Source: Prevotellaceae bacterium UBA1743 (lineage in GTDB: Bacteria; Bacteroidota; Bacteroidia; Bacteroidales; Bacteroidaceae). Taken from it: a stretch of DNA of 15,255 nt. Positions 13,139 to 15,255 of the stretch are shown here, piece after piece. The notes beneath the pieces were generated by a model, which saw nothing but the letters and a program-made list of their open reading frames with translations, ran no database searches and had not been told where the DNA came from. Numbering within the stretch: the stretch's first letter is position 1; the number at the start of each line of letters is the position of its first letter. The stretch lies in NCBI GenBank assembly GCA_002314945.1, contig DCHV01000047.1, forward strand, positions 1-15,255, given 5' to 3'. The position numbers and the translations under genes are program-made.

Positions 13139-15247
13139 ATGCGTACTACCTATTCAATAACAATACTCCTTTCTGTTCTGCTCTGCCAAAACCTGTGTGC
13201 ACAGACAGAATGCAAGGTTCCCGAGAAGAACTTCCCCGTGTCAGTTCAGTTCTCCCCCGTTCCATCTGGCGAAGGATGGCATGGTGGAGAAGAGACACTC
13301 AGCGACGAACTAAAGAAACAGACTATCCGCAACATCATCCAGCACGGAGTGACCCACATTTCTACCAGTGCCTTTGCAGAGCATAGCGTAGAACTGACAT
13401 ACGCTCAGGAATTGGGCATGAAACTCGACTGTCTGACAGCGGGTGTCGAACTCTTCCATCGTCAATACCCACCCAAGTATAGCGTTTTCACCCCTGAATA
13501 CATAGATACGGTACGCACCTATATGGAGCAGACATTGGGGCCCGTGCGCCAGGTCAGCAGTCCCTATTCCGTATTCCCTTATATGGACGAGCCATTCCAT
13601 GCCGATACCACCAGTTTCGACCTCAGTGAGGCGGCACACAAGGCCTTCTCCGAGCGATATGGCTATCCCATGCCCTCCTCCTTCACTGCAGCTCGGCAAG
13701 ACCCTCTAAAGTATATGGACTTCATCAATTTTCAATCCTCCGTATTCTCCGAGGCATGGAAAAAGATATATCGCGAAGTGAAGAAAATGGACTCTCGTCC
13801 GTTAGTTACCATCACCCACGACAGTCACAATACCTTCGGAGGTGGCTCCCATTCCAATTCGGTATGGGCAGTCGATGACGTCTTCCACTGGGGAGCCGAT
13901 TTTGCAGATATGTTCATCTACGACATCTATCCCTATACCGCCGAAGATTATCGGTTGGGAGAGAGTGGCCTCGTCTATAAACCCCGTATGAGTCAGTTCC
14001 ATTGGTCGCTCGCTCAGATGAGGAATCTTACCGCGACCTACGGCAAGACCATGGGATATTGGATAGGTTCGTTCAATCCCACATGGTTCAGAAAATTCAT
14101 GGACGATACCAGACGTAGTCAGTATTGGATGGAACGCGAGACAGCCTACACAGCCATAGCAGGCGGAGCCAATTTCCTCATGACAGGAATCAATATCCCC
14201 ATCGAAGCACGCCACTGGGACGATTTCGGAGAAGCAATGACAACTATCCAAAAGCAAGGAGGAGCCCTCTGCGAAACAAAGAGACCACAGGCAAAGGCCT
14301 GCTTCCTCTTCCCCCGTACTCAGCACGTCCTTCTCAATCAGGAGTATTTCAACGTAGCCCTCACCTTCGAACTCTGTCTGCGTACCTTTGGCGAGATGGA
14401 TGTCATCCACGAAGATCAGATAGTCGATGACGACCTCCTTGGCTACCAGATATTATTCCTTGCCGATGTCGATGTGTTACCACAGGCCGTAGCCAGCAGA
14501 ATTCGGGATTTTGTACGCAAGGGAGGCATCGTGATAGCCGATTGTGTACCACAGACCGACGAAGCACTCCATCCCAATAACACGCTCATGGAGATGTTTG
14601 GCATATCCTCTGCTCAGACATACAGAGTCAATCAGGTTGGGCTACGAATCCCCTGCACCATCGCCACTCCCTACTGGGAGTTTCTCAAAGAGGAATGGAA
14701 GGCACCCGAGAAGACCTTCGATAAGGCAAAGGATTTCAGAGTTGTCTCACCTCGTCATTGCGTAGCACAGGGAGCCAAGGTGAAGTCCGTAATGGAATCG
14801 GGGGAATCCCTCCTTCTCACCCATTCGTATGGGAAAGGCAAAACATACCTCTTTGGCTTTTGTCTGCAGGATACTTATCTCCAGACATACCTCGACGAGA
14901 ACGCAACAGGCAGGGCAGCACTTCATGATTTAGTGAACAGTGTATTCAAGGCCACACAGATAAAGCCCGTTGCTCATTCCTCCAATCCCGATGTAGAAGT
15001 CGCTATGCGAAAAGGTGACAAAGAAGCCTTCCTCCTCGTCATCAATCACGAAGCAGAAGATCCCCATACCACACTCACCCTATCCGATGTGGGATTTCAG
15101 GTAGGCAAAGTAGTAGATCTCCATAGTGGCAAGGAAATGAAATTCCAAAGGAAAGGAAAAGGACTCAAACTCGCAGTATGCCCTTCGAAGGATTCAGACG
15201 GGGGAGTGACCAGATTCCTCCAGCTCCTACCCACGGTCAAAAAATAA
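13139..15247 (+). CDS. Exported GH42-like (beta-galactosidase-type) glycoside hydrolase family protein
   Basis: The 702-residue protein has a signal peptide (about residues 1-21). A TIM-barrel-like region (about 32-370) carries YMDEP (148-152), where Glu151 is a plausible acid/base residue. A GATase-like Rossmann domain as in the GH42 trimerisation domain (about 385-600) includes YQILFLADVDVLP and RDFVRKGGIVIAD. A small beta-rich C-terminal domain (610-700) ends it. The ATG at 13139 starts the signal peptide. The frame's earlier ATG at 13007 overlaps the DUF1080 gene and the terminator and is rejected. The second catalytic glutamate is not obvious: the late strand GYWIGSFNPTW (306-316) has Gly310 where a glutamate might be expected. 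The enzyme may use another residue or be inactive on classical substrates. Family assignment is from layout and motifs only. Eight bases follow the stop before the window ends. Confidence 0.65.
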   Translation: MRTTYSITILLSVLLCQNLCAQTECKVPEKNFPVSVQFSPVPSGEGWHGGEETLSDELKKQTIRNIIQHGVTHISTSAFAEHSVELTYAQELGMKLDCLTAGVELFHRQYPPKYSVFTPEYIDTVRTYMEQTLGPVRQVSSPYSVFPYMDEPFHADTTSFDLSEAAHKAFSERYGYPMPSSFTAARQDPLKYMDFINFQSSVFSEAWKKIYREVKKMDSRPLVTITHDSHNTFGGGSHSNSVWAVDDVFHWGADFADMFIYDIYPYTAEDYRLGESGLVYKPRMSQFHWSLAQMRNLTATYGKTMGYWIGSFNPTWFRKFMDDTRRSQYWMERETAYTAIAGGANFLMTGINIPIEARHWDDFGEAMTTIQKQGGALCETKRPQAKACFLFPRTQHVLLNQEYFNVALTFELCLRTFGEMDVIHEDQIVDDDLLGYQILFLADVDVLPQAVASRIRDFVRKGGIVIADCVPQTDEALHPNNTLMEMFGISSAQTYRVNQVGLRIPCTIATPYWEFLKEEWKAPEKTFDKAKDFRVVSPRHCVAQGAKVKSVMESGESLLLTHSYGKGKTYLFGFCLQDTYLQTYLDENATGRAALHDLVNSVFKATQIKPVAHSSNPDVEVAMRKGDKEAFLLVINHEAEDPHTTLTLSDVGFQVGKVVDLHSGKEMKFQRKGKGLKLAVCPSKDSDGGVTRFLQLLPTVKK

Positions 15248-15255
15248 ATTTTCCG

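Overview
The window reads as a chromosomal segment of an anaerobic member of the Bacteroidales, probably Prevotellaceae-like. The evidence is a SusC/TonB-type outer-membrane barrel, repeated matches to the Bacteroidetes -7 promoter box (TAnnTTTG) upstream of genes, near-absence of Shine-Dalgarno sequences, a rubrerythrin, and a protein resembling a type IX secretion sorting domain. Ten genes lie on the plus strand and one (mazG) on the minus strand. The genus assignment is an inference and was not tested by a search. I see no tRNA, rRNA, CRISPR array, insertion sequence or prophage gene, and no gene-free stretch exceeds 300 bases.

Left part (1-2810): the C-terminal end of an outer-membrane beta-barrel protein is followed after 12 bases by a membrane-anchored PP2C/SpoIIE-type phosphatase with a large predicted periplasmic sensor region. 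A terminator-like hairpin closes this unit. Next (2812-5651) comes rpsA, encoding six-domain ribosomal protein S1. It has its own promoter and leader and ends in a textbook UUCG terminator whose T-run stops 7 bases before the start codon of RNase Z (rnz). A good promoter then drives a tiny exported protein that is little more than a signal peptide plus a sorting-like domain. An ECF sigma factor follows it behind a 59-base G-free leader (5678-6644).

Middle (6651-10245): mazG (minus) and valS (plus) are divergently transcribed from two mirror-image copies of the same promoter sequence. mazG looks almost leaderless.

Right part: rbr, a thioredoxin and oxyR (10382-12158) form a tight peroxide-defence operon with 2-base spacing, then an ATGA overlap. 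Upstream of rbr lies a sequence that fully matches the E. coli OxyR half-operator ATAGntnnnanCTAT, followed by a degenerate second half. This suggests that OxyR controls its own operon, and it is the strongest regulatory signal in the window. The window ends with two exported proteins: a DUF1080 (3-keto-disaccharide hydrolase-like) protein and a 702-residue GH42-like protein. A long terminator hairpin separates them and ends 8 bases before the second start codon.

Most genes are recognisable housekeeping or stress genes. The less ordinary items are the barrel/phosphatase pair, the sorting-domain-only protein, the OxyR operator, the mirrored mazG/valS promoters, and the two terminators that abut start codons.
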